A stretch of DNA of 64,000 nt from Betaproteobacteria bacterium HGW-Betaproteobacteria-14 (GCA_002840845.1 PHCS01000006.1:1-64000), one strand, 5' to 3'. Counted from the first letter of the stretch, positions 24,500 to 33,435 are shown. The notes: generated by a model not told the origin, from the letters alone. Numbers and translations: made by a program.

Positions 24500-25369
24500 A
24501 TGAACCGCATGCTGCGCACCGTCCTCGGCCTGCTGGCCGCCGCCCTCATTCTGCCGGCCGCGGCGGCCGAGCCGCCGCTCAAGTTCGGCGTCGGCCTGTT
24601 CCAGCCCGACAAGGACAGGAACGACGCCACCTATCGCCCGCTCGCGGCCTATCTGGAAAGGACGTTCGGGCGCAAGGTCGAGTTGCGCACCGTGGATACC
24701 TGGGAAGGCTTGGCCAAGTCGCTCGCCAATGGCGAGACCGATCTGGCGCTGATGGGGCCGTGGGGCTACGTGCTCGCCAACAACGAGGCCGGCGCCCAGG
24801 CCGTCGCCACCATCCTATACGACGGCAAGCCCGAGTATTACGCGATCATGGTGACCCACCCCGATTCCGGCATCAAGTCCGTGGCCGATCTCAAGGGACG
24901 CAGCTTCGCCTTCGGCGACAAGGGATCGACCTCGGGCTACCTGATCCCGCTGCATTACTTCATGAAGCAGGGCATCAATCCGGACACCTACTTTGCCAAA
25001 GTGATGCACGCCAAGCATCAGGCCATCGAGACCCAGGTCGCGCAGGGCGTGCTCGATGCCGGGGCCGACTACAACCGCAACCGCAACGCGATGATCGAAC
25101 AGGGCCTGATCAAGGCCGAGCGCTCGGTGGTCTTCTGGCAGTCGGATCCCTTGCCCAATGACGCCTTTGCCGTCAGCGCCGGCCTGGCCCGGGACGCGGC
25201 CTTCGTGGCGAAGCTGCGCGCCGCCCTGGAAGGGGTGTCCGGAGAACTGAAGGCGCAGCCCGACCTGCTGCCTGCCCACTACGGCGGCTTCGTCGCCCGC
25301 GACAACGGCTTCTACAAGCCGATTCGCGATGCCGGGCTCGCCACCGGCAAGCTGCAGCCGAGGCGATGA
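24500..25369 (+). CDS. PhnD-like phosphate/phosphonate-type ABC transporter substrate-binding protein
   Basis: The protein has 289 residues with a signal peptide to about residue 22. LKFGVGLFQPD, the YRPLAAYLERTFG segment and the DLALMGPWGYVLANNEAGAQAVA region match PhnD/oxyanion-binding proteins. GDKGSTSGYLIPLHYF is the typical ligand-loop segment. Family members bind phosphonates, phosphite or, in arsenic islands, arsenic oxyanions. The ligand cannot be fixed from sequence, but the adjacent arsS remnant makes an arsenic compound worth considering. It is coupled to the permease by ATGA. Confidence 0.87.
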   Translation: MNRMLRTVLGLLAAALILPAAAAEPPLKFGVGLFQPDKDRNDATYRPLAAYLERTFGRKVELRTVDTWEGLAKSLANGETDLALMGPWGYVLANNEAGAQAVATILYDGKPEYYAIMVTHPDSGIKSVADLKGRSFAFGDKGSTSGYLIPLHYFMKQGINPDTYFAKVMHAKHQAIETQVAQGVLDAGADYNRNRNAMIEQGLIKAERSVVFWQSDPLPNDAFAVSAGLARDAAFVAKLRAALEGVSGELKAQPDLLPAHYGGFVARDNGFYKPIRDAGLATGKLQPRR

Positions 25370-26262
25370 GCGGCGCGGGCGCCATGGCCTTGATCGGCGC
25401 GCGGCGCCATGCCGGCCGGCTCGGCTTTCTCGGTCTGGTGCTGGCGTATGCCGTGCTGGTCGCCGTCGCGCTCGCCACCCTGGCGGTCGACGGCGACCTG
25501 TCGCTCGGCCGCAATCCGCTGGCGAACCTGGCGAAGACCGCCGGCGAGTTCGCCCGCCCGAGCTTTCTCGACGTCTGGTTCGGCGACCCGCAACGCGAAT
25601 ACCGCAGCGAGGACGGCACGCTGCTGCGCGTCGAGGATCGCCGTGCCGTGGAGGCCGGCTTTCTGCGCCAGCTCGGCGCCGCCGCCTGGACCACCTTCGT
25701 CATCGGCACGCTGGGCTCGCTGCTCGGCGCCGTGCTGGCGCTGCCGCTCGGTGTGGCTACCGCACGCAATCTCGGCGCATCGCGATTCTTCAGCTTGCCG
25801 GCCAAGGCGATCCTCGATGCGACGCGGTCGATCCACACCCTCGTGTTCGGCCTGGTGCTGGTGGGCATCGTCGGCCTCGGCCCCACGGCGGGCATCCTGG
25901 CCATCGCCCTGCATTCGATGGGCACCTACGGCAAGCTCTATGCGGAGGCCATCGAAACGTTGGACATGAGCGCCGTCGAAGCCGTGCGCGCGGTCGGCGC
26001 CGGTCCGGCGCAGGTGTTCTTCAACGGCGTCTGGCCGGCCGTCCTGCCGCAGTTCGTCTCCGCCCATCTCTACATCTGGGAGTTCAACATCCGCGACTCC
26101 ACCGTCCTCGGCCTCATCGGCGCCGGCGGGCTGGGGCTGCTGATCACCGAGGCGACCGCGCTGTTTCAGTGGGGGCGCCTGGCGACCATCCTCCTCGTCG
26201 TGGTCGCGCTGGTGTCGGCGTTCGATGCCGTCAGCCGGCGCATCCGCAAAGCGCTGCTGTGA
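25366..26262 (+). CDS. PhnE-like ABC transporter permease
   Basis: The protein has 298 residues and about six membrane spans, with an N-terminal span followed by a 70-residue periplasmic insert. The binding-protein-dependent transport signature appears as EAVRAVGAGPAQVFFNGVWPAVLP, which contacts the ATPase, and IRDSTVLGLIGAGGLG is typical of PhnE. The ATG overlaps the PhnD stop and the TGA overlaps the ATPase GTG. Confidence 0.9.
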   Translation: MSGAGAMALIGARRHAGRLGFLGLVLAYAVLVAVALATLAVDGDLSLGRNPLANLAKTAGEFARPSFLDVWFGDPQREYRSEDGTLLRVEDRRAVEAGFLRQLGAAAWTTFVIGTLGSLLGAVLALPLGVATARNLGASRFFSLPAKAILDATRSIHTLVFGLVLVGIVGLGPTAGILAIALHSMGTYGKLYAEAIETLDMSAVEAVRAVGAGPAQVFFNGVWPAVLPQFVSAHLYIWEFNIRDSTVLGLIGAGGLGLLITEATALFQWGRLATILLVVVALVSAFDAVSRRIRKALL

Positions 26263-27089
26263 GCGCGGCGGCGAAAGTCAGTCCCGGCGGGACGGCGGCC
26301 AGGCTGGAGGGCGTCGTCTGCGAGGTGGCCGGCAAGGCGGCGATCGACATCGAGGCCCTGCGCATTGCGCAGGGCGAGCGCATCGCACTCGTCGGCCCCA
26401 ATGGCGCGGGCAAGTCCACCCTGCTGCGGCTGCTGTCCGGCTTCGCGCGACCCGGGCGCGGCGAAGCCGTCGTGCTGGGGCGCCGCCTGCCGCTTGCCGG
26501 CCGCGAACTGAGGGCGCTGCGCGGCGAAATCGGCCAGGTGCTCCAGGGCCTGCACCTGGTGCAGCGCCTGAGTGCGCTCGACAACGTGCTCATCGGCGCG
26601 CTGGGCCGGCTGGCCGGCTGGCGCACCCTGGCACGCTGCCATCGTGCACAGGACATCGCCGAGGCCGAGGCCGCGCTGCGCGCCGTCGGCCTGCTGGCGA
26701 AAGCCGACTGCCGCGTCGACCGCCTCTCCGGCGGCGAGCGGCAGAAGGTGGCCGTCGCCCGCATGCTGATGCAGCGCCCGCGCCTCATCCTGGCCGACGA
26801 GCCGACGGCCGCGCTCGATCCGCGCGCCGCGGCCGAGGTGTGCGCGCTGCTCGCCGGGGCGGCCGGCGGCGCCACGCTGGTGTCGGTCGTGCACAACCCC
26901 TCGCTGCTGCCGCTGCTCGCCGAGCGGGTCGTCGGGCTCCGGCAGGGCCGCATTGCCTTCGATCTGCCGCTCGCACAGGCGGACGACCAGCGGCTGCTGG
27001 GCCTCTACCGCAGAGACGAAGTCGGCCCGGCGGACGGCCTGGCGCACGCGCCCGCCCGGCCGCGCCGGATTGCCGCGGAGATGCCATGA
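26259..27089 (+). CDS. PhnC-like ABC transporter ATPase
   Basis: The protein has 276 residues with a GTG start overlapping the permease TGA. Walker A is GPNGAGKST, the signature LSGGERQKVAVARML and Walker B LILADEPTAALD. A His switch lies in SVVHNPSLL. It powers the PhnD/E transporter. The first codons contain an inverted exact copy of the GGGACTGACTTT word (26274-26285). The C-terminal 40 residues are a Pro/Ala/Arg-rich extension. Confidence 0.9.
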   Translation: MSAAAKVSPGGTAARLEGVVCEVAGKAAIDIEALRIAQGERIALVGPNGAGKSTLLRLLSGFARPGRGEAVVLGRRLPLAGRELRALRGEIGQVLQGLHLVQRLSALDNVLIGALGRLAGWRTLARCHRAQDIAEAEAALRAVGLLAKADCRVDRLSGGERQKVAVARMLMQRPRLILADEPTAALDPRAAAEVCALLAGAAGGATLVSVVHNPSLLPLLAERVVGLRQGRIAFDLPLAQADDQRLLGLYRRDEVGPADGLAHAPARPRRIAAEMP

Positions 27090-28144
27090 GCGTTCCGCAC
27101 TGCCGCCCGAAGGGGCGCCAGCCAAAACCCGGAGCCGCGCATCGGCGAACCATCGTCACCCCCTTCCTCGGGAAGGGGGCCGGGGGGATGGAGGCCTCAG
27201 CTGAGGCCACGGGCCGCGCCTGCCCCCTCGGCTATCGCTACGGCGCGGCTGCGTTGCGCGCCTGTCCGGAGCATCACGCCGCCACGCTCTACGTCATCGG
27301 CGGCCTCTACGGCAACCTGCCGGCGCTCGAAGCGATCCTCGCCCTGGCGGCGCGCGAGCCCACGCCCGTCACGCTGTGCTTCAACGGCGACTTCAACTGG
27401 TTCGATGTCGACGACGCCGGCTTCGCCGCGATCAATCGCGCGGTGCTCGAGCACGACGCCCTGCTCGGCAATGTCGAGGCGGAGCTGCTCGCGCCGGGCG
27501 ACGATGCCGGCTGCGGCTGCGCCTATCCGGCGCAGGTGGACGACGGCACGGTCGAGCGTTCGAACCGGATCCACGCGCGCCTGAAGGCGACCGCGCGGCG
27601 GCACCCGCACATCGTCGCGCGCCTCGGCCGGCTGCCGATGCTGCGCCGCTACCGCGTCGGCGGCCTCGCCGTCGGCGTGGTGCATGGCGACGCCGAATCC
27701 CTGGCCGGCTGGCGCTTCGACGTCGCGGCGCTGGACGACCCCGGCAACCGGCCCTGGCTGGAGGCCGCCTTCGCCGAGGCCGGCGTCGACGCCTTCGCCA
27801 GCACCCACACCTGCCTGCCGGCGCTGCGCACCTTCGATATAGGCGGCCGCCGCCGCGCCGTCGTCAACAACGGCGCGGCCGGCATGCCGAATTTCCGCGG
27901 CGAACGGACCGGCCTGATCACGCGCATCGGCACCGCGCCGGGTCCGCACCCGGTGCTCTACGGCGCGCGTCTGCGGGGCGTGCACCTCGACGCGCTGCCG
28001 GTGCCCTACGACGCGGCAAGATGGGAGCTGGCCTTCCTTGCCAATTGGCCGCCGGGCTCGGATGCGCACGTCTCGTATTTCCGCCGCATCCGCGACGGCG
28101 CGGATTTCACGCCGGCACGCGCCCGCGGCGCGGATGGGTTATGA
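27086..28144 (+). CDS. Calcineurin-like metallophosphoesterase
   Basis: The protein has 352 residues if it starts at ATG 27086, which overlaps the ATPase stop (ATGA) and has GGAG 5 nt upstream. The catalytic core begins near VIGGLYGNLPALEAI, with metal-site motifs NGDFNWFD, LLGNVEAEL, VVHGDAESLAGW and ASTHTCLPA. The DxH of the family is replaced by GLYGN, a variant known in related proteins. Residues about 21-36 are encoded by a GC-rich intergenic repeat that reads through in frame, so ATG 27188 is an alternative start. The substrate is unknown, possibly a phosphate ester related to the transporter. Confidence 0.78.
   Translation: MSVPHCRPKGRQPKPGAAHRRTIVTPFLGKGAGGMEASAEATGRACPLGYRYGAAALRACPEHHAATLYVIGGLYGNLPALEAILALAAREPTPVTLCFNGDFNWFDVDDAGFAAINRAVLEHDALLGNVEAELLAPGDDAGCGCAYPAQVDDGTVERSNRIHARLKATARRHPHIVARLGRLPMLRRYRVGGLAVGVVHGDAESLAGWRFDVAALDDPGNRPWLEAAFAEAGVDAFASTHTCLPALRTFDIGGRRRAVVNNGAAGMPNFRGERTGLITRIGTAPGPHPVLYGARLRGVHLDALPVPYDAARWELAFLANWPPGSDAHVSYFRRIRDGADFTPARARGADGL
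27100..27190 (+). repeat. GC-rich repeat lying in frame inside a coding region
   Basis: CATCGTCACCCCCTTCC, then TCG, then GGAAGGGGGCCGGGGGG matches the hairpin end of the repeats at 62036-62142 and 63838-63925. It sits in the first 100 bp of the metallophosphoesterase frame without breaking it. Confidence 0.65.
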
Positions 28145-28268
28145 GGCGGGTCGTTTCGGTTATCCGTCCCGCCGGCTGCCGTGGCCAAATGGAAGCGCAA
28201 GCGAATAAGCACAGCGGGCGTCCGATACGTCCGCGCATCGAAAACCCCAAATACCGAGGAGAAGCAAG

Positions 28269-28805
28269 ATGAGACAAGCATTTTCGAAACGGCCCTTGAT
28301 CGCCGCCGTGCTGGCCTGCGCGGTCCTCCTGCCCATGCAGGGCGCACTGGCCGAAACATTTTCCCCCTACGGCACGGCCAAGGTTGACATGCATGCCATG
28401 CCCGTGACCGACGTCGTGTTCGACGTGAACTACGAAGACCCGAAACAGCTGAACACTCTGTACAACTTCATCAGAAACACGGCGCGGGAAACGAAGGGCA
28501 ATGTCGTGGTGGTGACCCACGGGCCGGAGCTGCGCGCCTTCGCCAAGGAGAACTACGAGAAGTACCAGGGCATCGTCGACCGGATGGCCGAGCTGGCGAA
28601 GGACGGCGTGCAGTTCAAGATGTGCAACAACGCCATGAAGGCGGCCGGTTTCAGGAGCGAGGACATGCACGGCTTCATCACGGTGGTGCCGGCCGGCTTT
28701 CCGGAGCTCGCCTACTGGCAGGGCAAGGGCTACAAGTACATCAACCCGCTGCCCCTGCCGGTCAAGGACGTGCGCTACATCGATCAGCCCGGGCTGAAGA
28801 AATAG
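28269..28805 (+). CDS. Exported DsrE-family protein
   Basis: The protein has 178 residues with a signal peptide ending GALAETF. The segments VFDVNYEDPKQLNTLYNFIRN, GNVVVVTHGPELRAF, FKMCNNAMKAAGF and ITVVPAGFPELAYWQGKGYKYI match the DsrE/DsrF-like fold, in which the Cys of CNNAM is the conserved sulfur-carrying position. A periplasmic sulfur-transfer role is inferred. AGGAG precedes the ATG. It stands apart from the ABC operon by 124 bp with no gene. Confidence 0.85.
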   Translation: MRQAFSKRPLIAAVLACAVLLPMQGALAETFSPYGTAKVDMHAMPVTDVVFDVNYEDPKQLNTLYNFIRNTARETKGNVVVVTHGPELRAFAKENYEKYQGIVDRMAELAKDGVQFKMCNNAMKAAGFRSEDMHGFITVVPAGFPELAYWQGKGYKYINPLPLPVKDVRYIDQPGLKK

Positions 28806-28825
28806 GCCGCCGTGCCGGATCGGCA

Positions 28826-29521
28826 ATGACGCGCCGGGAATCTCCCGCAAGAATCGAGGGCGTGCGCGCCTGCGTCTTCGACGCCTACGGCACCCTGTTC
28901 GACGTTTCGAGCGTCGCCCGCGGCGCGCAGGACGCGCTCGGCGAGCGCTGGCAGGCGCTGTCCGACCTGTGGCGCCTCAAGCAGCTGCAATACACCTGGC
29001 TGCGCGGGCTCGCCGGCCAGCATGCCGATTTCTGGCAGGTGACAGGGGATGCCCTCGATTACGCGATGGCCACCCTCGGCATCGCGGACGAAGGGCTGCG
29101 CGGGCGGCTCATGAACCTGTATCTCTCCATCTCCGCCTATCCCGAGGTGCCGGCGATGCTCGCCGCGCTCAAGGCGCGCGGCCTGAAGCTCGCCATCCTT
29201 TCCAACGGCTCGCCGGCGATGCTTGCCGCCGCCGCCGGGAATGCGGGCATCGCCGGCCATTTCGACGCCGTGCTCTCGGTCGAGGAGGTCGGTGTCTACA
29301 AGCCGCATCCGCAGGTCTACGGCCTCGCGCCGCGCAGGCTGGGCGTGGCGAAGGAGCAGGTCTGCTTCCTTTCCTCCAACGGCTGGGACGCGCATGCCGC
29401 CAAGGCCTTCGGCTTCCGGGTGCTCTGGTGCAACCGCTTCGCCCAGGCGCCCGAGCGCATCCCGGCGACGCCGGACGGGGAAATAGTCGATCTCTCCTCA
29501 CTGCCCGAACGGGTGGGCTGA
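28826..29521 (+). CDS. Haloacid dehalogenase type II (HAD superfamily)
   Basis: The protein has 231 residues. HAD motif I is VFDAYGTLFDVSS, motif II ILSNGSPAML, motif III KPHPQVYG and motif IV LSSNGWDAHAAKAFG. The DAYGTLFD form and the SNGWDA segment point to L-2-haloacid dehalogenases rather than phosphatases. It is cytoplasmic. It follows the DsrE gene by 20 bp and precedes a small unknown gene by 5 bp. Confidence 0.9.
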   Translation: MTRRESPARIEGVRACVFDAYGTLFDVSSVARGAQDALGERWQALSDLWRLKQLQYTWLRGLAGQHADFWQVTGDALDYAMATLGIADEGLRGRLMNLYLSISAYPEVPAMLAALKARGLKLAILSNGSPAMLAAAAGNAGIAGHFDAVLSVEEVGVYKPHPQVYGLAPRRLGVAKEQVCFLSSNGWDAHAAKAFGFRVLWCNRFAQAPERIPATPDGEIVDLSSLPERVG

Positions 29522-29526
29522 GACCG

Positions 29527-29841
29527 GTGTTCCGGCAGGACCTGTCGGAACCCTTCGGGCGCACCATGGGCTGCACCGCGCGCGAGCTGCGCGGCTGGCT
29601 GGTGCGTGCCCTGCCCGGCGCACGACTTGCCATCGAGGGAGACGACGATGAAGGCCTTTGCCGGGCGCGCTTCGAAGACGGCGAACTGCACATCGCCTGG
29701 CGGACGCTCGCGCCGCGCAGGATCGCGTTGCTGAGCATTCCGCAACTGCAGGTCCGCTTTCACTACACCGGCCTTTCGCCGCAGCGTCGCCGCGATGTCC
29801 AGGATTACTTCGACAGGGCCACCCAGCGCGGCGGAGGATAG
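29527..29841 (+). CDS. Conserved hypothetical protein
   Basis: The frame gives 104 residues from GTG 29527 or 91 from ATG 29566. I prefer the GTG because the residues before the ATG look conserved in type (FRQDLSEPFGRTMGC) and sit just 5 bp after the dehalogenase stop. The sequence has no membrane segment. It is a compact alpha/beta protein ending YFDRATQRGGG. I cannot name a family. Function is unknown. Confidence 0.6.
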   Translation: MFRQDLSEPFGRTMGCTARELRGWLVRALPGARLAIEGDDDEGLCRARFEDGELHIAWRTLAPRRIALLSIPQLQVRFHYTGLSPQRRRDVQDYFDRATQRGGG

Positions 29842-29908
29842 GGCGCCACCACCATCGTCATCAAGCTGTACCCGGCAAGAACCGCGCTAACCGCAGGTGC
29901 ATCCATAC

Positions 29909-30094
29909 TAGGGTCTGTTCTCATTCATTCTGTCGGTGCGCCCGGAAATATCCGTTCCCTTCGGGTTGCGGCGCAAAAGCGCCGGCTGCGTCGTTGCGCT
30001 CCTTGTCAAGGGGGCGGCCATTGACTGCATCGCGTCTGGCAGTCGACGCTTCTGGCTACAACGCATCCGACAGAATGAATGAGAACAGACCCTA
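29909..30094. mobile_element. 186-bp MITE-like element with 28-bp terminal inverted repeats
   Basis: The ends 29909-29936 and 30067-30094 are perfect inverted repeats of 28 bp (TAGGGTCTGTTCTCATTCAT inward, then TCTGTCGG). The outermost TA on each side may be a TA target duplication, as with IS630/Tc1-type elements. The interior of about 130 bp codes for nothing recognisable. It probably moves with help of a transposase encoded elsewhere. Confidence 0.85.
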
Positions 30095-31108
30095 AGCGCA
30101 GCGATCATCAGAGCAGACAATCGGGGCCATCCTGCCGCCCAAGGCGCGCATCGCCAGCAAGGCAACCGCAACGCCGGCGAGCAGGGCAAGATAGGCTGCC
30201 AGCGCCCACGCCGACAACGTCGGGATCGCCCTGAGGATGAGCGTGTCGTTGCCGCCCGGAATCAACGCGACGCCCATTCCCATGAGGAGCCCTCCGGCAA
30301 ATCGCCGTCCCACGGTTGCGGGCCGCCCGAGCCGCAAGGCGAAAGAGCGGCGCTGCCATGAGGAGAGCAGCATCCCGGCGACGAGCGCAAGAACCAGCAC
30401 ACCCTGCATTGCCGAGGGCGGGGGGACTTGCGCAACCCAGGAATCGACCTGTGCATGCAGGAAGCGGGTATAGGTCCACGTGCCCTGCAGCGAATAAAGC
30501 AGTCCGCCGGAAACGCCCATGATTGCCGCAGCGGTGGATAGCCGATAGGCGGGACTGAACAGCCGCTGAAACAGCGGCGCCGGCGAACGGTGCACGCGCC
30601 AGAGGCGCAGGGCCTCCCAAGCGACCCAGAGCCACAGCGCCGAGAGCATGAATACAACCCATGTGTCGTGAGAGGACCAAGGATCGGCCAGAGACTGAGA
30701 GGCAGTCAGATGGAAGCGATGCGCCGATGCGCTCCAGGCTGTGATCCCCGCGGCCAACCCGGCGGTGGTACCCAGCATGGAAATATCGCCATCGGCCAAG
30801 CGCTGCAGGGTGGATAGTGAACAGGCGCCGTTGACGGCGGCGCCGACGCCAAAAAGGAAGCCGCCTGCCAGGGTGTAAATGTGCGGCGTGCGGTCGATCA
30901 GGGACATGCCCGATGGCGAGGCGACGAGCAGAACGGCTCCGGCCACGGCGGTTGCCCATGCTGCCGCCTTGGCGAAACTGGACAGCATGTGCGCTGTGCC
31001 CGACGTCATGATTTCGCCGACGGCCCGAACGGTACACAAACTGGCCCGGTGCGAGGCGAAGCCGAGCCAGATTACGAGGCCGACGGAAATCAGGGCAACG
31101 ATGCTCAC
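30092..31108 (-). CDS. YeeE/YedE family transporter (3' end at the MITE)
   Basis: The protein has 338 residues with a GTG start and nine or more membrane spans. SHRASLCTVRAVGEIM and GVGAAVNGACSLSTLQRLADGD carry the conserved cysteines of YeeE/YedE sulfur transporters. The gene ends CSDDRCA and its TAG stop is made by the terminal bases of the MITE at 30092-30094. The native C-terminus may therefore have been altered by the insertion. The DsrE gene nearby would fit a sulfur-related role. Confidence 0.85.
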   Translation of the reverse strand: MSIVALISVGLVIWLGFASHRASLCTVRAVGEIMTSGTAHMLSSFAKAAAWATAVAGAVLLVASPSGMSLIDRTPHIYTLAGGFLFGVGAAVNGACSLSTLQRLADGDISMLGTTAGLAAGITAWSASAHRFHLTASQSLADPWSSHDTWVVFMLSALWLWVAWEALRLWRVHRSPAPLFQRLFSPAYRLSTAAAIMGVSGGLLYSLQGTWTYTRFLHAQVDSWVAQVPPPSAMQGVLVLALVAGMLLSSWQRRSFALRLGRPATVGRRFAGGLLMGMGVALIPGGNDTLILRAIPTLSAWALAAYLALLAGVAVALLAMRALGGRMAPIVCSDDRCA

Positions 31109-31166
31109 GGGGACGCTCTGGCCTCAGACGAAAATGCCGCAACGCGCAAGCCGTTTCTACCAGCGT

Positions 31167-32240
31167 TCAGCCGTCCTTGGCCTCGAGCGTGAAACGGAAG
31201 CTGTTGCCGTCGATCAGCTCGAAGATCGGGCGGTAAAGCCCCGGCTTGTCGCCGGCGCGGAACTCGATCGGCAGCAGGCCGGGGTTCGGCTTGCCGCCGC
31301 CGCCGGCGGGTGGGTAGGCCGCATCGCGCAGCACTTCGCCCGACAGCACCGGCTTGCCGTCCGCGCCGCGCGGGCTGGAGGCCGACTGGCCCCTGGCGCC
31401 TTCCGGCGCGGCGCCGATGATGCCGCCCACGACCTTGTCGGTGGCCGCATCGAGCACCTTGTCGTCGTTCGTGTCCTGCACCAGCAGTCCGCCGGTATAG
31501 CGCGGGAAGCGCTTGAGATCGCGCGGCGCGACGCCGACCCGGTTCAGCGCGCTGCCCGTCTCGCCCCACAGCAGCAGCCCGAGGCGGTGCGGCATGACCT
31601 GGCCCGGCGCGGCCTTCTGGTAATCCGCATTCGTGCCCGGCGGCAGATGGAAGTTCGTCGGCGCGAGGCGGGCCTTCGGCGCATCCTCCAGCACCTTGAT
31701 GCTGCCCGACCATGCGGCGATGACTTTGCCGTCGGCACCGAGATGCTCCGCCGCGACCGGGTAGTCGCCGGGGAAGGGATTCAGGAAGGTGCGCCCGCGC
31801 AGGTGGATGACCTTGATGCCCGGCGCGTTGGCGCCCGACGCGGCGATATCCGCGGTGGCCGTGACGGTCATCGCATGGGCCTTGCCGTCATAGCCGATGC
31901 GGTACTGCCCGGCCAGTTTCACGGCCCCCTGCGGCCAGCCCTTGGTGAAAACGAGGTTGGCGTCCGTGTCCGGCTTCACCGCCGCCTGATCGTTGCGCTT
32001 GAAGGCCTCAGGCATCCTGAGCCGGATCGATTCGCCGGCTTTCATCGCCAGGCCCGGCGTGGCGGGATTCGCATCCGGCACCAGCACGAAGACATAGTCG
32101 GTGGCCTGGCCGGAAACGTGGCCGTCGTAGGTGATCGGCGCTGGCGCCACGGCGAGCGGGTGCGGGTTCGAGGCGGGCAGGGTGCTGCAGGCGCCGAGCG
32201 CGGCGGCCAGCGCGGCGACGAGTACGGGGTTTCTCGACAT
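31167..32240 (-). CDS. Exported lipoprotein of unknown family
   Basis: The protein has 357 residues. The lipobox LGACS at residues 15-19 marks a lipoprotein. The mature part has many beta-type segments, a TPGLAMKAGESIRL region, DTNDDKVLDAATDKVVGG (calcium-loop-like) and Gly/Pro-rich linkers. I do not recognise the family. A TGTAAG-N19-ACGAAG element lies 45 bp before the start, so it may belong to the inferred ECF regulon. It lies 58 bp upstream of the YeeE gene on the same strand. Confidence 0.75.
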   Translation of the reverse strand: MSRNPVLVAALAAALGACSTLPASNPHPLAVAPAPITYDGHVSGQATDYVFVLVPDANPATPGLAMKAGESIRLRMPEAFKRNDQAAVKPDTDANLVFTKGWPQGAVKLAGQYRIGYDGKAHAMTVTATADIAASGANAPGIKVIHLRGRTFLNPFPGDYPVAAEHLGADGKVIAAWSGSIKVLEDAPKARLAPTNFHLPPGTNADYQKAAPGQVMPHRLGLLLWGETGSALNRVGVAPRDLKRFPRYTGGLLVQDTNDDKVLDAATDKVVGGIIGAAPEGARGQSASSPRGADGKPVLSGEVLRDAAYPPAGGGGKPNPGLLPIEFRAGDKPGLYRPIFELIDGNSFRFTLEAKDG

Positions 32241-32284
32241 GGACGGTCTCCTTGGGGTTGGGGTATTGTGGTGCGTTGCACCTC

Positions 32285-32315
32285 CTTCGTCTGGCGGAGC
32301 GGTCGATTTCTTACA
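32285..32315 (-). promoter_or_regulatory. ECF-type promoter, weaker match
   Basis: On the minus strand TGTAAG (32315-32310), a 19-bp spacer and ACGAAG (32290-32285) lie 45 bp before the lipoprotein start. The -35 and the spacing are exact. The -10 differs at two positions from ACTAAT. Confidence 0.5.
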
Positions 32316-32353
32316 GCGTCCGCACTAGCTTTCCCGCCTGCCGCCGTCCTGCC

Positions 32354-32365
32354 GGGACTGACTTT
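32354..32365 (+). repeat. Recurrent 12-mer GGGACTGACTTT (intergenic copy)
   Basis: This is one of six exact copies in the window. The others are at 14411, 14800 (inverted), 17040, 26274 (inverted) and 48549. Near-copies are at 4248 (inverted), 44510 (inverted) and 59540. Its meaning is unknown. The surrounding 32316-32473 holds no gene I can support, only a 40-codon frame with CTGCH. Confidence 0.7.
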
Positions 32366-32473
32366 GGAGCGGCCATGTCTGGCGATGCGTGCCTGCGGTT
32401 CTACGCGTGACGAGTGCACGGGCTGCCACGCCCGCCGACTGAAAGTCGTCGCAAGGAGCGGGGTCGGCCCGAG

Positions 32474-33169
32474 TCAGGCCGCAAAACCGGGCACAACGAA
32501 AAAGTAGGCGCTGAGCACGTAAAGACCGGACAACATCAGCAGAATCCCGCCGATGACTTCAAGGTATTTGTGGAATCGGCGCAGCCCAGAGAGGCCTTCC
32601 AGCCATCCTGCGGCTGCCGCGCCCAACAGGATGGGCATCGCCCGCCCCAGGGCAAATGCAAGCAGCAGCGCCATGCCAAAGCCGGGAGAGCCAATACCGG
32701 CGGCAACGCCGAGCAGAACCACAAGGGCGGGCGTGCAAAACGGGCAGATTGCCATCGAGAACGGAACGCCCAGCGAAAATGCGCCCCATGCCCCGGCCAC
32801 GGGCCTCGCACGAAATTTCAAGGCCGGGAGAGGCAGGCGCAGCCATCCCGGCCACATAAGGCCCAGCACGATCAGCAGCGGGCCGAGCACCAAACCCCAT
32901 GCACGCCCAAGCAGATGTTGAACCCAGCTGCCGCCGAGGCCGGCTGCCAGTCCCAAGGCGACATGGGTCACGACCATGCCCAGTATGAAAAAACCGCCAT
33001 AGAGCGTTGCCTGACGCGGGGAACGCGCTGCCGTCACGTAGGCGAGGGAAACGGGGATCGCCGCCAGCGCAACCGGGTTGAAGCTGAAAGCAAAGCCCGT
33101 CAGAAAGCCAATCCACAGGGCGCCAAGCCCCGCTTGCGACACCGCCAGGCGTAATGCTTCGGCGTCCAT
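32474..33169 (-). CDS. CcdA-like transmembrane protein
   Basis: The protein has 231 residues and about six spans. FSFNPVALAAIPVSLAYV and FSMAICPFCTPALVVLLG correspond to the two conserved segments of CcdA/DsbD-type electron carriers. The first lacks the usual Cys (FNP instead of SPC) and the second has CPFC. The ATG overlaps the stop of a thioredoxin-like gene, itself overlapping a MerR-family gene. The set therefore forms a three-gene metal- or thiol-responsive operon. Confidence 0.8.
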   Translation of the reverse strand: MDAEALRLAVSQAGLGALWIGFLTGFAFSFNPVALAAIPVSLAYVTAARSPRQATLYGGFFILGMVVTHVALGLAAGLGGSWVQHLLGRAWGLVLGPLLIVLGLMWPGWLRLPLPALKFRARPVAGAWGAFSLGVPFSMAICPFCTPALVVLLGVAAGIGSPGFGMALLLAFALGRAMPILLGAAAAGWLEGLSGLRRFHKYLEVIGGILLMLSGLYVLSAYFFVVPGFAA

Positions 33170-33435
33170 CAGTGCGGCGCCAGGCGGATCAACGCCGCCC
33201 TGAACTGATCGGGGGGCGGTAGTGCCGAAAACGTCAGCTCGCCGTTGATGGCGATGGCCGGCATGCTCAGCACCCCGAGAGACACCGCGTAGTCGAGCTC
33301 CTCCATGACATCGATCTCGCGCCAGAAGACATTGTCCTCGCCGAGCAGGCTGATTGCGACGGCGCGGAGTTCGCCCTGTGCGGCTGCGCACTTGCCGCAT
33401 CCCGGCGCGGCGATGACCTCGATCCTGACGCTCAT
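33169..33435 (-). CDS. Small thioredoxin-like protein (CGKC)
   Basis: The protein has 88 residues with no signal peptide. [15 protein letters not shown] is a CxxC redox site and [13 protein letters not shown] contains the cis-Pro loop, as in small redox-active disulfide proteins. It is coupled by ATGA to both the MerR gene before it and the CcdA-like gene after it. It probably hands electrons to the CcdA-like protein from the cytoplasmic side. Confidence 0.85.
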   Translation of the reverse strand: MSVRIEVIAAPGCGKCAAAQGELRAVAISLLGEDNVFWREIDVMEELDYAVSLGVLSMPAIAINGELTFSALPPPDQFRAALIRLAPH

